Shown here one piece after another: positions 19,130-29,338 of a stretch of DNA of 64,000 bases. The stretch is from Tritrichomonas musculus (taxonomy: Eukaryota; Parabasalia; Tritrichomonadida; Tritrichomonadidae), in NCBI GenBank assembly GCA_039105265.1, contig JAPFFF010000079.1, forward strand, positions 124,001 to 188,000, in the 5' to 3' direction. Every line of letters starts with the position of its first letter. Position 1 is the first letter of the stretch. A program made the translations under genes and the position numbers. Below the pieces are notes generated by a model. It made no database searches and was not told the origin of the DNA. It was given only the letters and a program-made list of their open reading frames with translations.

Positions 19130-22100
19130 ATGATGGACGCTAATTATGTCCATCAAAGAGATGTTGCCAACATTTTAGAAAACCTTCATCAGCAAATTGA
19201 AGAAGCAAATAAAGATAAAGGAAAAATTCCTGACGAAGTACTTACAAAAAAAATAAAAGATTTGATTTCGTCCGCCGATCGTGATTTAAGATTAAAAACT
19301 CAATCAATCATGCGAACAAGACTTACACAATCAAAAACAATTCCAGTTAACTTTGCTCCTCTCGTACAATTAGACGGTCATCCGTTTCAAACTCCTTATG
19401 TTCCACTTCCCGATCCAAAAACGCAGACAAATATTACTTTTACAAATATGGCATCAACAACTCCACGCGTTAAAAGAAGAGAGCAGCCAATTTCATCTAC
19501 TTCAAAAACGAATCTTGGTTCAAGATTTCAATTGAGCACAGAAACGTCGGCACCACTTTATGGTTTCAACCCAAATTTATCAATGCATCGTACAAAACCA
19601 TCATCAGTTCCAAAACAAGATCTTCTTCCAACAGACACCCCTAATACTGTATCACATTTCTTTAAAAAAAGTACAAAGCAAAAAAATATTCAATCTAACT
19701 TATCAGATCCAGCTTCAAAATCTCAATCACCACGAGCTATTGATCATAAATCTGCCAGTTCAAAATCGCAATCTTCACGAATTCCAGATCACAAATCACA
19801 ATCATCACGAGTTCAAGACCATAAATCAATAAGTTCCAAATCACAACACGAAACAAATGATCAACGCCTCTCAAAAACTGCCAGAGCACCAAATAAAAAA
19901 CAAACAAAACCTCATTCCAAAACTACAAAACCCGTCAAAAATCCTCCACTTTCACCATCAACAATACGAAAACATTTACCAGAACGTCCAAAAACATCTA
20001 TAACCTATAACAGCAATACAACGACTAAAATGCCATTAATGGCAACAATGGCATTGACGAGCCGAAAGAGAGCTATTGCTGATTATTCACCAAAACTTCC
20101 GCAAGTAAACAATCATGACCCACGTGCTGATCCACCACCAATAAACGACACTATTGTTGACAAATATGGCCTTCAACACCTTACAGAGAGCAGACATGTC
20201 AGACAAGAAAATATAAACGAACATTTAAAAGGACTTTTTGTCGTTAGTCCATTCAAGAAAGATATTGGTGCAGATTACAGAAACTTCAAACAAAATTATT
20301 ATTTAGATCCAGTCACACCAGCGAAAGTTGAAAAAGAGAGACCCAAACTTGATCTTCTTCGAATTCCATCAGATGAAGATGATGCAGCTTTATCCACTGC
20401 AACTGGTCATTACATATTTACTCTTGTGAATGGGATTCCTGTTTCTTCTTCTCAAGAATTCCAGGCATTCAAACGTTATCATTCAACTGTTTGGGAATCA
20501 ATTGAGATTATCTTAAACATGCTTACTCCAATTTGTGAACAATATGGAATGAGTGAGATTAAAGTCGATGGAAATATCATCACTGAATTCACTAAATATG
20601 AACCTGATGAGATCCCAGTTGCACGACTTTTTAGATGTTTTATGACACTTCCTCGAACAAAGCGAACTTCAACAAAAGTTGGCTTCGGATTTGTTGGTCC
20701 TAAAGCTGAAGAAAAGGCAGCAACGTTTATTCAATCAATTTGGAGAGGCTACAATGCAAGAAGAGTTGTTAGAATGATTAGAAGACAAAATGCTGCAGCC
20801 AAAACCATTCAAGATCAATGGAGAGTTTACAAAAACTGGAAATTATTCATTAAAGCACTTGAACATGAAAGACAAAAGAAAATGCTTCGTTTTGAATCTT
20901 TCCAAAATGATTCAAGTGCTTTCAAATTAAATGAACCTCATGTTCTTGTTCATTTAGTTTCTTCATTCGACTCAATTGAAGTAGGAAGACTCACTTTTCT
21001 AAAAAATAAAAATACTACTTTAGTTCTTTATCTCAGAAAGGCTCCACCGCCTGAAGTTTCGAATATAATTCGAAATATTTTCACTGATACTCAAAGATTG
21101 CATGTTTTGACATCTTCTTTAAGATTACCAAATAATTTCATAATTGAGGACCTCTTTGCAAGTGACCCTAAAATTATGGAGCAAATTAAATTGATAGCTG
21201 GTCCGATGCCGATATATATCTTTCCAACTATAACTCATTATGCTCTAGTAGACTCATCTATTAAATTAAATGCCTTGGCATTAGCACCTTCTCCTTCAAG
21301 AGTTCAAATGTACACTTCTCGTGAGTCAATGAGAAGAATATTGAAAAATACAGGATCAAGACTTTTTGAATCAAGTCTTGAGATTTTCGATAATGATACT
21401 TTATGCAGTGAACTTGCTGGATTGGCGGTTTCTAATATACAGATTCAAACATGGGTTCTTCGAACGAATGATGAATCTATTGGATGGTTAAATATGTCCG
21501 ACTTTGTACTAATCGAACAATTACGCGCACATAGAAATACATTGACTGAAGATGATTTACTTGATAAAAGTTTTAGAGATGTTCTTAAACAAAATATATC
21601 AAAAGATTTAAAACATGTTTTGAATACAACGGGCCAAAATACGCCAGAAAATTTTATACACAATTTTTTTACTGTGGGTGGATTAATAGAGGCTGGCCCT
21701 TTGCATTTAAAAAGTGGACCAGCTGTTGCTTTCTTCGTACCTCCAGTTGGAAGACCTTCAATCGTTGGTTCTTGGGAAACACTCTACATATCACAATACG
21801 AACCGTTTGCAACAATACATCCTGCATTTACAGTTGCTCTCGAAAAACTAAAGAAAAAGACACTCAAAATCGCAGCTGAGTGCTCAAGCAAAAGACTGAT
21901 TGGAATAAATGTTATTAAATACTTTTATTCTGCTCGAAATGTCATTGATTCAGAAAACTTTGAAGATCAGTACAAAATGAAATTGACACCTGATAATTTA
22001 GTAATCGGAAAAATAGATGAATCCATGAATCAATTCTTTGCACAAGCACTATTAAAGACCTCCTTCGATGAAGAATCAATGTCAATAGGACCATCGAAAT

Positions 22101-22582
22101 ACGCTTATGTACAACGAAGATTTGAAATGCCAGCTGCAATAGACTTAGCTACTCTTAGAGAAAAATTTGAGAATTATTCTATTCCAATTGACTTGAAAGT
22201 ATTTTTCTTACCTTCGTTTAATGATAATTCTATTTATTCTTTCCTTGTAGCTGAAGATACACCAGAAAAGTTGGTTAATCTTGTTTATAACACACTTGTT
22301 ACTTTAGTTGATTACATATTTGAAATTGAAAAATATCCTAAATCTGAAGTTTTGAAATATCTGGCTTCAATTGAATTTTTAAAGCAACAATATGACACAA
22401 CAAAAGAGTTATCTTCAACTCTTTTGATGAAGAAAATTAAAACGCCACCAATTAGAAAAAGTTTGGAACAGAGATTATTTCAATTTGATAAATTGAACGA
22501 TGAAAACGAAAATAATCCAGAAATGAAAAATAATGAAGAGGTTCAAGAAGATGATAGTAGCTTTTTGAGCACAATAGAATAA
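19130..22582 (+). CDS. IQ motif-containing protein H (IQCH)-like
   Basis: An 1150-residue protein. Residues 1-330 are Ser/Lys/Pro-rich and disordered, with SKSQSSR-type repeats. Two IQ motifs lie at about 528-575 (ATFIQSIWRGYNARRVVRMI, then AAKTIQDQWRVYKNWK), expected to bind calmodulin. The C-terminal about 550 residues follow the order of animal IQCH: an S-R-x-F-E-S/D segment, then VSNIQIQTWVLR, then FFTVGGLIEAGP, then a helix of the type LKKKTLKIAAECSSKRLIGI, and a final FFLPSFNDNSIYSFLV region. Mammalian IQCH is a testis and sperm protein with an ATP-grasp-like C-terminus; a flagellar role would fit a trichomonad. The usual ATP-grasp residues cannot be confirmed by eye. A second ATG follows directly after the chosen start. 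Confidence 0.68.
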   Translation: MMDANYVHQRDVANILENLHQQIEEANKDKGKIPDEVLTKKIKDLISSADRDLRLKTQSIMRTRLTQSKTIPVNFAPLVQLDGHPFQTPYVPLPDPKTQTNITFTNMASTTPRVKRREQPISSTSKTNLGSRFQLSTETSAPLYGFNPNLSMHRTKPSSVPKQDLLPTDTPNTVSHFFKKSTKQKNIQSNLSDPASKSQSPRAIDHKSASSKSQSSRIPDHKSQSSRVQDHKSISSKSQHETNDQRLSKTARAPNKKQTKPHSKTTKPVKNPPLSPSTIRKHLPERPKTSITYNSNTTTKMPLMATMALTSRKRAIADYSPKLPQVNNHDPRADPPPINDTIVDKYGLQHLTESRHVRQENINEHLKGLFVVSPFKKDIGADYRNFKQNYYLDPVTPAKVEKERPKLDLLRIPSDEDDAALSTATGHYIFTLVNGIPVSSSQEFQAFKRYHSTVWESIEIILNMLTPICEQYGMSEIKVDGNIITEFTKYEPDEIPVARLFRCFMTLPRTKRTSTKVGFGFVGPKAEEKAATFIQSIWRGYNARRVVRMIRRQNAAAKTIQDQWRVYKNWKLFIKALEHERQKKMLRFESFQNDSSAFKLNEPHVLVHLVSSFDSIEVGRLTFLKNKNTTLVLYLRKAPPPEVSNIIRNIFTDTQRLHVLTSSLRLPNNFIIEDLFASDPKIMEQIKLIAGPMPIYIFPTITHYALVDSSIKLNALALAPSPSRVQMYTSRESMRRILKNTGSRLFESSLEIFDNDTLCSELAGLAVSNIQIQTWVLRTNDESIGWLNMSDFVLIEQLRAHRNTLTEDDLLDKSFRDVLKQNISKDLKHVLNTTGQNTPENFIHNFFTVGGLIEAGPLHLKSGPAVAFFVPPVGRPSIVGSWETLYISQYEPFATIHPAFTVALEKLKKKTLKIAAECSSKRLIGINVIKYFYSARNVIDSENFEDQYKMKLTPDNLVIGKIDESMNQFFAQALLKTSFDEESMSIGPSKYAYVQRRFEMPAAIDLATLREKFENYSIPIDLKVFFLPSFNDNSIYSFLVAEDTPEKLVNLVYNTLVTLVDYIFEIEKYPKSEVLKYLASIEFLKQQYDTTKELSSTLLMKKIKTPPIRKSLEQRLFQFDKLNDENENNPEMKNNEEVQEDDSSFLSTIE

Positions 22583-23345
22583 CCATTATTTGTATTTTAT
22601 AAATTGTTTTTATTATTATTATTACTTTAATTAATTGCTTTTACTAATGCTTTTGTTGTTGTCCATTTCGAAAGATATACATTATTCTTAATTTTTTCTG
22701 ATTTTCAAAAAAAAAAAATATTTGACCAAGATTTGAGAATAAAACTATAAATGAGGCTTTAATATCAATACTATTATTGCACTATATAAGGCTGCTAAAA
22801 GTTTGTCTCAGACAAATTGGTCATTGACGATCAATTGCCCATAAACGATGGTTTTTTATTCTGAAAAAGTTGCAAACAAAAAGTTTGAATAATTTGCAAA
22901 TTCTTTTCTCGTATAAACAGATTAATTATGAATATTTTCCAATCATATTTTTATTGTAATAATAACTTAATGTACAAATACATGTTTACTTATTATATTA
23001 ACAGCTATGTAATAAAATATTCGCAATAAATATATAATAATTTTTGAACAGTTACTTTTGATTTTTTTGACAAGGCAATATACTAAATATAAAATTAGCC
23101 TAAATATCTGAAATATTTAATTAACTAATAATTCTAAAACAAATATCATTTCATTCCTTACTATATAATTTAAAAAAAGAAAGAAAATATTTGTACAATT
23201 TGATTATTTTCTTAATTGCAGATCAATAAAATATTCAATTATCATTATAAAAATAAACTATTCAACATAAAAGATATAAAACTATTCAAAAGTGAATCAT
23301 GGTTTATACCTTAGAAAAATTCAATAAGATATTCATAACCTTTGA
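22583..23345. other. Intergenic spacer
   Basis: AT-rich DNA with a short TTA run near 22612 and a perfect 7-base-arm palindrome TTTGTCTCAGACAAA at 22802-22816. No gene is visible. Confidence 0.55.
23333..23338 (+). promoter_or_regulatory. Initiator-like TCATAA
   Basis: Fits TCAY(T/A); its A lies 11 bases before the ATG of the cytidylyltransferase gene. Confidence 0.38.
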
Positions 23346-24389
23346 ATGGAGGGTAAGCATCAATATCATCGTCTTTGGTGTGACGGATGTTTTGATTTAT
23401 GCCATTTTGGACACTTCAACTTCATGCGTCAAGCTGCATCTATTTCAGATGAATTATACGTAGGAGTTCATAATGATAAAGATGTTGAAATCAACAAAGC
23501 CAGACCAGTTTTTACTCTTCAAGAACGTATGGAACTTGTGAGTTCCTGCAAATGGGTTACAAAAGCCGTACCAGATGCTCCATATACTACTCAAATTGAC
23601 TGGGTAGATCGCTATAACTGTGATGCTGTTGTTCATGGAGATGATATTGTTCTTAATGCTGATGGAGTTGATACATATTATCAAGTTAAGAAGGCAAACA
23701 GATTTGTTACCGTACCAAGAACCAAAGCTATCTCAACCACCAACTTAATTGGAAGAATGATCAGATTACCTAAAACTCAACTTCCTGATGGTTTCGATGT
23801 TTCTCAATTAGAATCAATCGCTGGATCATCAGCTTCACTTCATACTTATATTCCAACCACCCATCGTATCGCTCAATTTTCAAGTCCTCGCGAACCAAAG
23901 CCAACAGATAAAATTGTATACTGTGATGGTACATTTGATCTTCTTCATCCTGGACATGTTTCATTCCTTAGAAAAGCAAAAGCTATGGGTGACTATTTAG
24001 TTGTTGGCGTTCATGATGATCCAACTCAAGAATCAGCAACCTATCCTGGCATGCCAATAATGACTCTTCAAGAAAGAGTATTAAATGTTTTGGCAATGAA
24101 ATACGTTGATGATGTCATCATTGGAGCTCCATACATCATTACTAAGGAGCTTATGAATCAAATTGAACCCTCGGTAGTCGTTGAGGGATCAAATCCAACA
24201 AGACAAAACTATGAAGATGCCTTTAGAGTTCCAAAGCAATTAGGTATATTCAGGCAAATCGAATCAGATTATCCAAATCTGTCAGCTAAAATGGTTGTCA
24301 AACGTATTCTCGAAAACCATCAATATTACTCAAATCGAAACAAGTCCAAAGAACAATCTCATTATGAAGTTCATCCAGATGAACAATAA
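23346..24389 (+). CDS. Ethanolamine-phosphate cytidylyltransferase
   Basis: Makes CDP-ethanolamine from CTP and phosphoethanolamine, the control step of the CDP-ethanolamine (Kennedy) route to phosphatidylethanolamine. The 347-residue protein has two nucleotidyltransferase domains, as in PCYT2/ECT1 and unlike the single-domain choline enzyme. The first has WCDGCFDLCHFGH (HxGH at 20-23) and the second has YCDGTFDLLHPGH (HxGH at 201-204). Other family marks are YNCDAVVHGDDI and the R-T-x-x-I-S-T-T signature (PRTKAISTTNLIGRM). It is slightly shorter than the human enzyme (389), mainly at the N terminus and in the linker. Both HxGH motifs are intact, although in animals the second is often altered. 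Probably cytosolic. Confidence 0.93.
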   Translation: MEGKHQYHRLWCDGCFDLCHFGHFNFMRQAASISDELYVGVHNDKDVEINKARPVFTLQERMELVSSCKWVTKAVPDAPYTTQIDWVDRYNCDAVVHGDDIVLNADGVDTYYQVKKANRFVTVPRTKAISTTNLIGRMIRLPKTQLPDGFDVSQLESIAGSSASLHTYIPTTHRIAQFSSPREPKPTDKIVYCDGTFDLLHPGHVSFLRKAKAMGDYLVVGVHDDPTQESATYPGMPIMTLQERVLNVLAMKYVDDVIIGAPYIITKELMNQIEPSVVVEGSNPTRQNYEDAFRVPKQLGIFRQIESDYPNLSAKMVVKRILENHQYYSNRNKSKEQSHYEVHPDEQ

Positions 24390-24892
24390 ATACTTTCTTT
24401 TCTATCTTTTTAAATCGATAAAAAGGCTTAATTTAATATATTGCCACTCTAGTGCTGGATGTTTTTTTTTTTTTTATTTTTTTGAAAATCAGAAAAACTC
24501 TCATTTTAGTATTAATTTTTGTAACCAAACACTATTTAAACACTTCTTTTTTTGAATAATAAATGATCTTAAAGATTTCAATTTGATATTCTAAGAAATG
24601 TTAGAAAATATTGCTTTGAAAAAATATAAAATTACAAGCATTTCTTCTTACAATTTGTTACAATAGATGTTTATAACCTTATATATGGTTTCAAGTTTTG
24701 ATTATATTAAATTATAAAAAAAATAATAATAATATTAGCATGATGTTATATTCAGGAGTACATCTCTCACTATTATCAGATTTTCATTAGATACTCTATT
24801 AATGAATTCTTGAAAATATACTGAATTCTTCTTGATATTGCAAAAACACGTTTTTACTCAGAATTTAATATTATTTGTTATTTGGTCAGAAA
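24390..24892. other. Intergenic spacer
   Basis: AT-rich spacer with a T run after 24465. Nothing recognisable. Confidence 0.55.
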
Positions 24893-26179
24893 ATGATTTT
24901 GCTTTTTCTAATTTTGCAAACTAAGCTTAGTTGTATAGAAAGAGTTCACAATTCAGATGCAGGAATGATTTTTTTAACGGCTGATTCTTGTCGACATTGC
25001 AATTATGTATCTACTTTAATTCAGAACATACGACCTACTTTACCTAAAGGAAGTGTTATTTGCTCAAAAAACAAACAAAATTTCAATAATTTTTTATCGA
25101 GGAAACCCAATTTTGATGTTCCTAATTTCGCTTTATATCGAAAAGGCGAGTTCATTCAAATTTCTACAGAAAACTTTACTGCTCAATCGATTACTAAAAC
25201 AATCAATGATTTGCTTCATCCACCAGTTAATTTTATTGATGAATCAAATATTTCACTTTCACAATTTTATAAAACGGAGAAGACAATTATTTTTCATGGA
25301 GAAGAAGAAGACATGGAAGAATTTTATCGTGTGTCAATCTATTTTAGAAATTATCCCATTACTTTTTTAGTTGGATATGGCAATTACTCTGCTATAATGA
25401 TTGACAATTTTCGTAAAAGACAAATTAATTACAGAGGATATCCAGAACAACTTGTGGAATGGGTTTCTAAAGTTAGCGATATAACACCTCCTTATCCAAC
25501 TCTTGGAATCAACAATACAGCGTTTTTATATTTAACTTATGGGGCAGTTCCACAAGAAACAGAAATTTTATTTAATCAGCTATCATATAAGATAGGTGAA
25601 CATGTTGCTCTTGGATATGCAAATTGGGATCGAGATCGGCTTCAAATAAAGCCATGTAAAATGTCACCAGCTGAAGGGACATATGTTGCAATTACACCAG
25701 ATGGAATTTGCTATCCTTTTGTTGATGATGATGTTGCTACTCCAGAGTTAATTTCTTTTTTCATGTCAAAAGTTGTTCAAGGATATTATAAAAGACCTAC
25801 TAAAAATTCCTCAACCACAATAAATTTTGGAAGAGTTGTACCTCTTAATGCTGGAATGATTACCAAAAAGATTCCATCTCATAAATGCGCTGTATTACAT
25901 ATTTCAAATAGTTTATCATACTCTCATATGGATGTATCAAAAATTTATGCGAAAGTAGCCAGAAAATTCACTCAGAAAAGCTTAGCTTTTTATGAATTGG
26001 ATACACAGTATAACTGGGCTCCTTCATATGTTCCAAATAATGATGGATTCCCAATGATCGCAATGTGGCGACCAAATGATCAAAGACCATACATATTCAA
26101 AGAAGTTTTAACAAGCGCTACATTAACAAATTGGGTTCTTGCTAAAGCTCTATCTTTTTGTAATTTAACAATGATTTAA
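24893..26179 (+). CDS. Secreted/ER thioredoxin-fold protein (PDI-like)
   Basis: The start is placed at the ATG at 24893 because the frame upstream has no other ATG; this gives 428 residues and a clean signal peptide (MILLFLILQTKLSC). A thioredoxin-like domain follows with a CxxC active site, Cys33-Arg-His-Cys36, within FLTADSCRHCNYV, which fits an oxidoreductase. The middle region is beta-rich. Residues about 320-420 (CAVLHISNSLSYSHMD, later LAFYELDTQYNWAP and FPMIAMW) look like a second thioredoxin-like fold without CxxC. So the layout is a, b-like, a'-like, as in protein disulfide isomerases. The C-terminus (CNLTMI) lacks a KDEL-type retention signal, so it may be secreted, lysosomal or held by partners. 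Confidence in the fold is moderate. Confidence 0.62.
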   Translation: MILLFLILQTKLSCIERVHNSDAGMIFLTADSCRHCNYVSTLIQNIRPTLPKGSVICSKNKQNFNNFLSRKPNFDVPNFALYRKGEFIQISTENFTAQSITKTINDLLHPPVNFIDESNISLSQFYKTEKTIIFHGEEEDMEEFYRVSIYFRNYPITFLVGYGNYSAIMIDNFRKRQINYRGYPEQLVEWVSKVSDITPPYPTLGINNTAFLYLTYGAVPQETEILFNQLSYKIGEHVALGYANWDRDRLQIKPCKMSPAEGTYVAITPDGICYPFVDDDVATPELISFFMSKVVQGYYKRPTKNSSTTINFGRVVPLNAGMITKKIPSHKCAVLHISNSLSYSHMDVSKIYAKVARKFTQKSLAFYELDTQYNWAPSYVPNNDGFPMIAMWRPNDQRPYIFKEVLTSATLTNWVLAKALSFCNLTMI

Positions 26180-26354
26180 TTTATATACTGTTATATTATC
26201 ATTATATTTTTGTTAATAATAAAGAAATTATATTTGATGACAAATTTTTATTTTTTATATTTGTCTACTAAGATATCGAATATACCATTAAAATTTTTGG
26301 AGGGGAATTTGTGATTATATTTGGCCATAAACACGTTATAAATCAATTTAATAT

Positions 26355-27614
26355 ATGTCTTCATCTGCAAATAAAGAAAAGAAATTAAAATATTTGGGAA
26401 TTCAATTTATTACAATAGATGATCCTATTCTAGAACAATCCCGTTTATCATTAGGAGCCCAACGTTCTAACCAATCGCATTCAAGATTAAGTATTAAAGC
26501 TTCGGCAAATAATATTGATTCTCTTAAGCCATATCCTGGGCTTGAAAACAGTAGTGAGCTATTCACTCATGATGAAATTTCAGAGATTAATTATTCAATG
26601 TCCTTGGGCTCAAACTCTAAAAACATGCCTCGATTCAAACCAACAAGTAGACTCTCTTTACTTAAGCAAGTTTCACAAACAATCCAAGAAAAAAAAGATT
26701 ATAACAATTCCTTATCTCCAAAAGATTTAAATGACCAAGAATTTTTGGACAAAGATAAAAAAGAAAGTTTTTTACATCCATTAAATGTACCTTCTACTCC
26801 ATTAACTCGATGCGATTCACTTATTTCAAGTCGAAACGATGATGCCAACTTTCTACAAGGAAACGATTCAAAATATTCAGAAAATCTGCTTAATGATGAT
26901 CAAAGCGACAGCTATTTCAATGCAGAAAGACAAAAGGAAGAACATAATTCAATTTTAACTCATGATGAAATAGAGAATCAAATTTGGCTATATGCACATG
27001 ATACAGCCTCATCCAATACTTTGGATAATCTAGAAGAAAGTACAACAAAAACTCTTACGGCTAGAAGTCTTCCAGCTAAAATAGTACAAAGTCGCCAAAT
27101 TGAAGGCAAAAAAGAAAATTGCGCAAATAAAGATAAAATAAATGAAAGTTCCACCATCAATAACTCAAATGATGAAAAAAATAACAATAGCACTAATGCT
27201 TATATTAATGGTAATATTGATGCTATTGTGAACACCAATGACAATATGAAAAATTCAAATGATTATAATAATAATAATAATACAAAAATAAACAATAATC
27301 GATCTTTAAGCAAAAATTCAAATCACCAGACTAAAAAGAGAAATCAAATAAATTTCGCTTTTCAAAACAGGAATTGCATTCAGCCAATTAATGGCTCAAT
27401 TGAAAATGGAAGAACCAATATAACTTTAAATAAAGGAGAGAAAAGATTGAAAAATATTATTGCTATGTCTGCTCCTAAAGAAACAGTTACTCCAGAATTT
27501 AATACACCATCAATTCTCAAAAAAAGTTACTGTGCAAGGTGCGTTTCCAAATTTCTTCAAAACACATCAGCTCCACTTCCAACTTTTTTACTCGAAGATT
27601 CAGAAGACAATTGA
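26355..27614 (+). CDS. Low-complexity Asn/Ser-rich protein, unknown function
   Basis: A 419-residue protein with no recognisable domain. The first 140 residues hold Ser-rich segments (RLSLGAQRSNQSHSRLSIK) and repeated H-D-E-I segments (LFTHDEISEI, ILTHDEIENQ) that may be short linear motifs. The middle (about 255-325) is an Asn-rich run partly encoded by an AAT microsatellite. The C-terminal 50 residues (PEFNTPSILKKSYCARCVSK) are more ordinary and may be the conserved part. No signal peptide or membrane segment. Length, ATG start and codon use like its neighbours support a real gene. Confidence 0.6.
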   Translation: MSSSANKEKKLKYLGIQFITIDDPILEQSRLSLGAQRSNQSHSRLSIKASANNIDSLKPYPGLENSSELFTHDEISEINYSMSLGSNSKNMPRFKPTSRLSLLKQVSQTIQEKKDYNNSLSPKDLNDQEFLDKDKKESFLHPLNVPSTPLTRCDSLISSRNDDANFLQGNDSKYSENLLNDDQSDSYFNAERQKEEHNSILTHDEIENQIWLYAHDTASSNTLDNLEESTTKTLTARSLPAKIVQSRQIEGKKENCANKDKINESSTINNSNDEKNNNSTNAYINGNIDAIVNTNDNMKNSNDYNNNNNTKINNNRSLSKNSNHQTKKRNQINFAFQNRNCIQPINGSIENGRTNITLNKGEKRLKNIIAMSAPKETVTPEFNTPSILKKSYCARCVSKFLQNTSAPLPTFLLEDSEDN

Positions 27615-28147
27615 TTTATTCTTTTTATTTATTAACATTTAAAAATAATTGTTTGTATGTTTTATTTAAAATAGTAGTCTCTTTCGAATATTATTCTTTT
27701 TAATAACTTTTTACTTATTATTTCCACTCTTTCGATCAATTTTATAAAAGCAATAAAAAAATTATTGAAAATTGAATTTATTCGATAATTTTCACAAATT
27801 ATTGAGATCATTTGAAATATTATACAATTTTGAAATGATAACAAAAAAAAATATACTTTAGTTTATTTTATTTCTATAATATTTATTTTTAAATATTATT
27901 TATTATTAATAATTAAATTTATATGTAATTGTTTTAAAAGAATTTTTAAAGTTATTTTAATTTATTATCCATATATAATTAAGTTTTATAATAACTCAAA
28001 TTTATTATGTAAAAAATCCTTTCAAAAATAAAAATAACTGCAAACTTTTTCTAAAATTAAAATTTATATTAATTGAAAATTTTCTTTTGCTGTATAAAAA
28101 ATCTAAAAAATATCATCATGAGTTTTTAATGATTTCATTTTAATACA
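27615..28147. other. Intergenic spacer
   Basis: Very AT-rich spacer. No coding frame or notable repeat apart from the initiator-like site at its right edge. Confidence 0.55.
28135..28140 (+). promoter_or_regulatory. Initiator-like TCATTT
   Basis: Fits TCAY(T/A); its A lies 11 bases before the ATG of the acyltransferase gene. Confidence 0.42.
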
Positions 28148-29080
28148 ATGCCTCTTTATGTCAACGTACCAATTGACAATCCAAAATATCATAATCAAAC
28201 TGAACTAATCGATGTGGATGAGCAAACATTTGACAATGCATTTGAACCCAAAAAACCTGGAACACTTGTTCGCATATATAGACTATTTTGCTTCATCTTT
28301 TTCCTTGGTCCAATAAAGATTATAATGACAATATTATCATTTTTCATTCTCTTTGCATCATTTTATATACTACCTCTATTCCATTCACACTTTAAAGATG
28401 AGCGTGAATTCAAAGAATGGGCATGCAGAATGACACATCCAATCGTTAGAATGTTCCTTTTCTCACTTGGCGTAGTACATGTAAAGATAAATGGAAAATA
28501 CGAAAAAGATACTCGGACATTTGTTTCAAATCACTTAACAGGCGCTGATGCAGCCACACTATTTCACATTATTCCATGCCAATTCCTTGCTAATGCAGGA
28601 ATCAAAAATAACGCCTTTTGCCATCAAGCTTGCAAAGTTTTTGATCAAATCTATGTTGACCGTTCTAAGAAACAAGGAGCTACTGAACTTATTATTGAAG
28701 CTCAAAATGATAATGAACGTCTTCCGCTTGCAATCTTCCCAGAAGGACGCGTTACAAACGGATCATGCATGTTAGGATTCCGTAGCGGTGCATTTGTTAG
28801 CAACACCCCAGTTCAACCAGTAGCCATTCGTTATAGACATTGGTTAATGCCAGAAAGTATGGCTACAATCTCCTGGGTTGAATGGAGTTTTCCACTTTAT
28901 GTTTATCAACTTTTCTCTGTTCCATTTTACACACTTGAAGTTACCTTCTTACCACAAATTGTTTATGATGATTCAACAACACCACAACAACGTGCCTTTG
29001 AAGCAGAACTTAAGATAGCAAATTATCTTGGATGCCCTGCTTTACACAAAACCAACAAAGGCACTTTGAACAGACAGTAA
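28148..29080 (+). CDS. Lysophospholipid acyltransferase (PlsC/AGPAT/LPCAT family)
   Basis: Transfers a fatty acyl chain from acyl-CoA to a lysophospholipid or lysophosphatidate. The 310-residue protein has a hydrophobic segment at about 43-77 that anchors it in the ER membrane. Motif I is SNHLTGAD (His129 and Asp134, the HX4D pair), motif III is FPEGRVTNG (197-205), and a Pro-containing motif IV (TPVQPVAIRY) lies at about 220-229. The FPEGRxTNG form is closest to the LPCAT/AGPAT branch. No C-terminal EF hands or other domains are present. The substrate (phosphatidate or phosphatidylcholine remodelling) cannot be decided by eye. It may share a pathway with the cytidylyltransferase 4 kb upstream. 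Confidence 0.87.
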   Translation: MPLYVNVPIDNPKYHNQTELIDVDEQTFDNAFEPKKPGTLVRIYRLFCFIFFLGPIKIIMTILSFFILFASFYILPLFHSHFKDEREFKEWACRMTHPIVRMFLFSLGVVHVKINGKYEKDTRTFVSNHLTGADAATLFHIIPCQFLANAGIKNNAFCHQACKVFDQIYVDRSKKQGATELIIEAQNDNERLPLAIFPEGRVTNGSCMLGFRSGAFVSNTPVQPVAIRYRHWLMPESMATISWVEWSFPLYVYQLFSVPFYTLEVTFLPQIVYDDSTTPQQRAFEAELKIANYLGCPALHKTNKGTLNRQ

Positions 29081-29338
29081 ATTAAAACAAGGAAGTCATC
29101 AAGTGTAAATTAAATATAGATGTAATAATGAAATAGATTTAGAATAATAAACGATAGATAAATTTTTTATTTTTAGAATAATATAATAACATTATAAAAT
29201 ATTAATTTTTCTATTCTTTATATTTGATTTATCTTATTACTAATCGAAGCAAAACAAAAAAATTGATATTACCAATTCAATAATAATTATCAGGGCATGA
29301 AAACAATAGCAACCCACTAGAAAGGTCAAAATATAATA

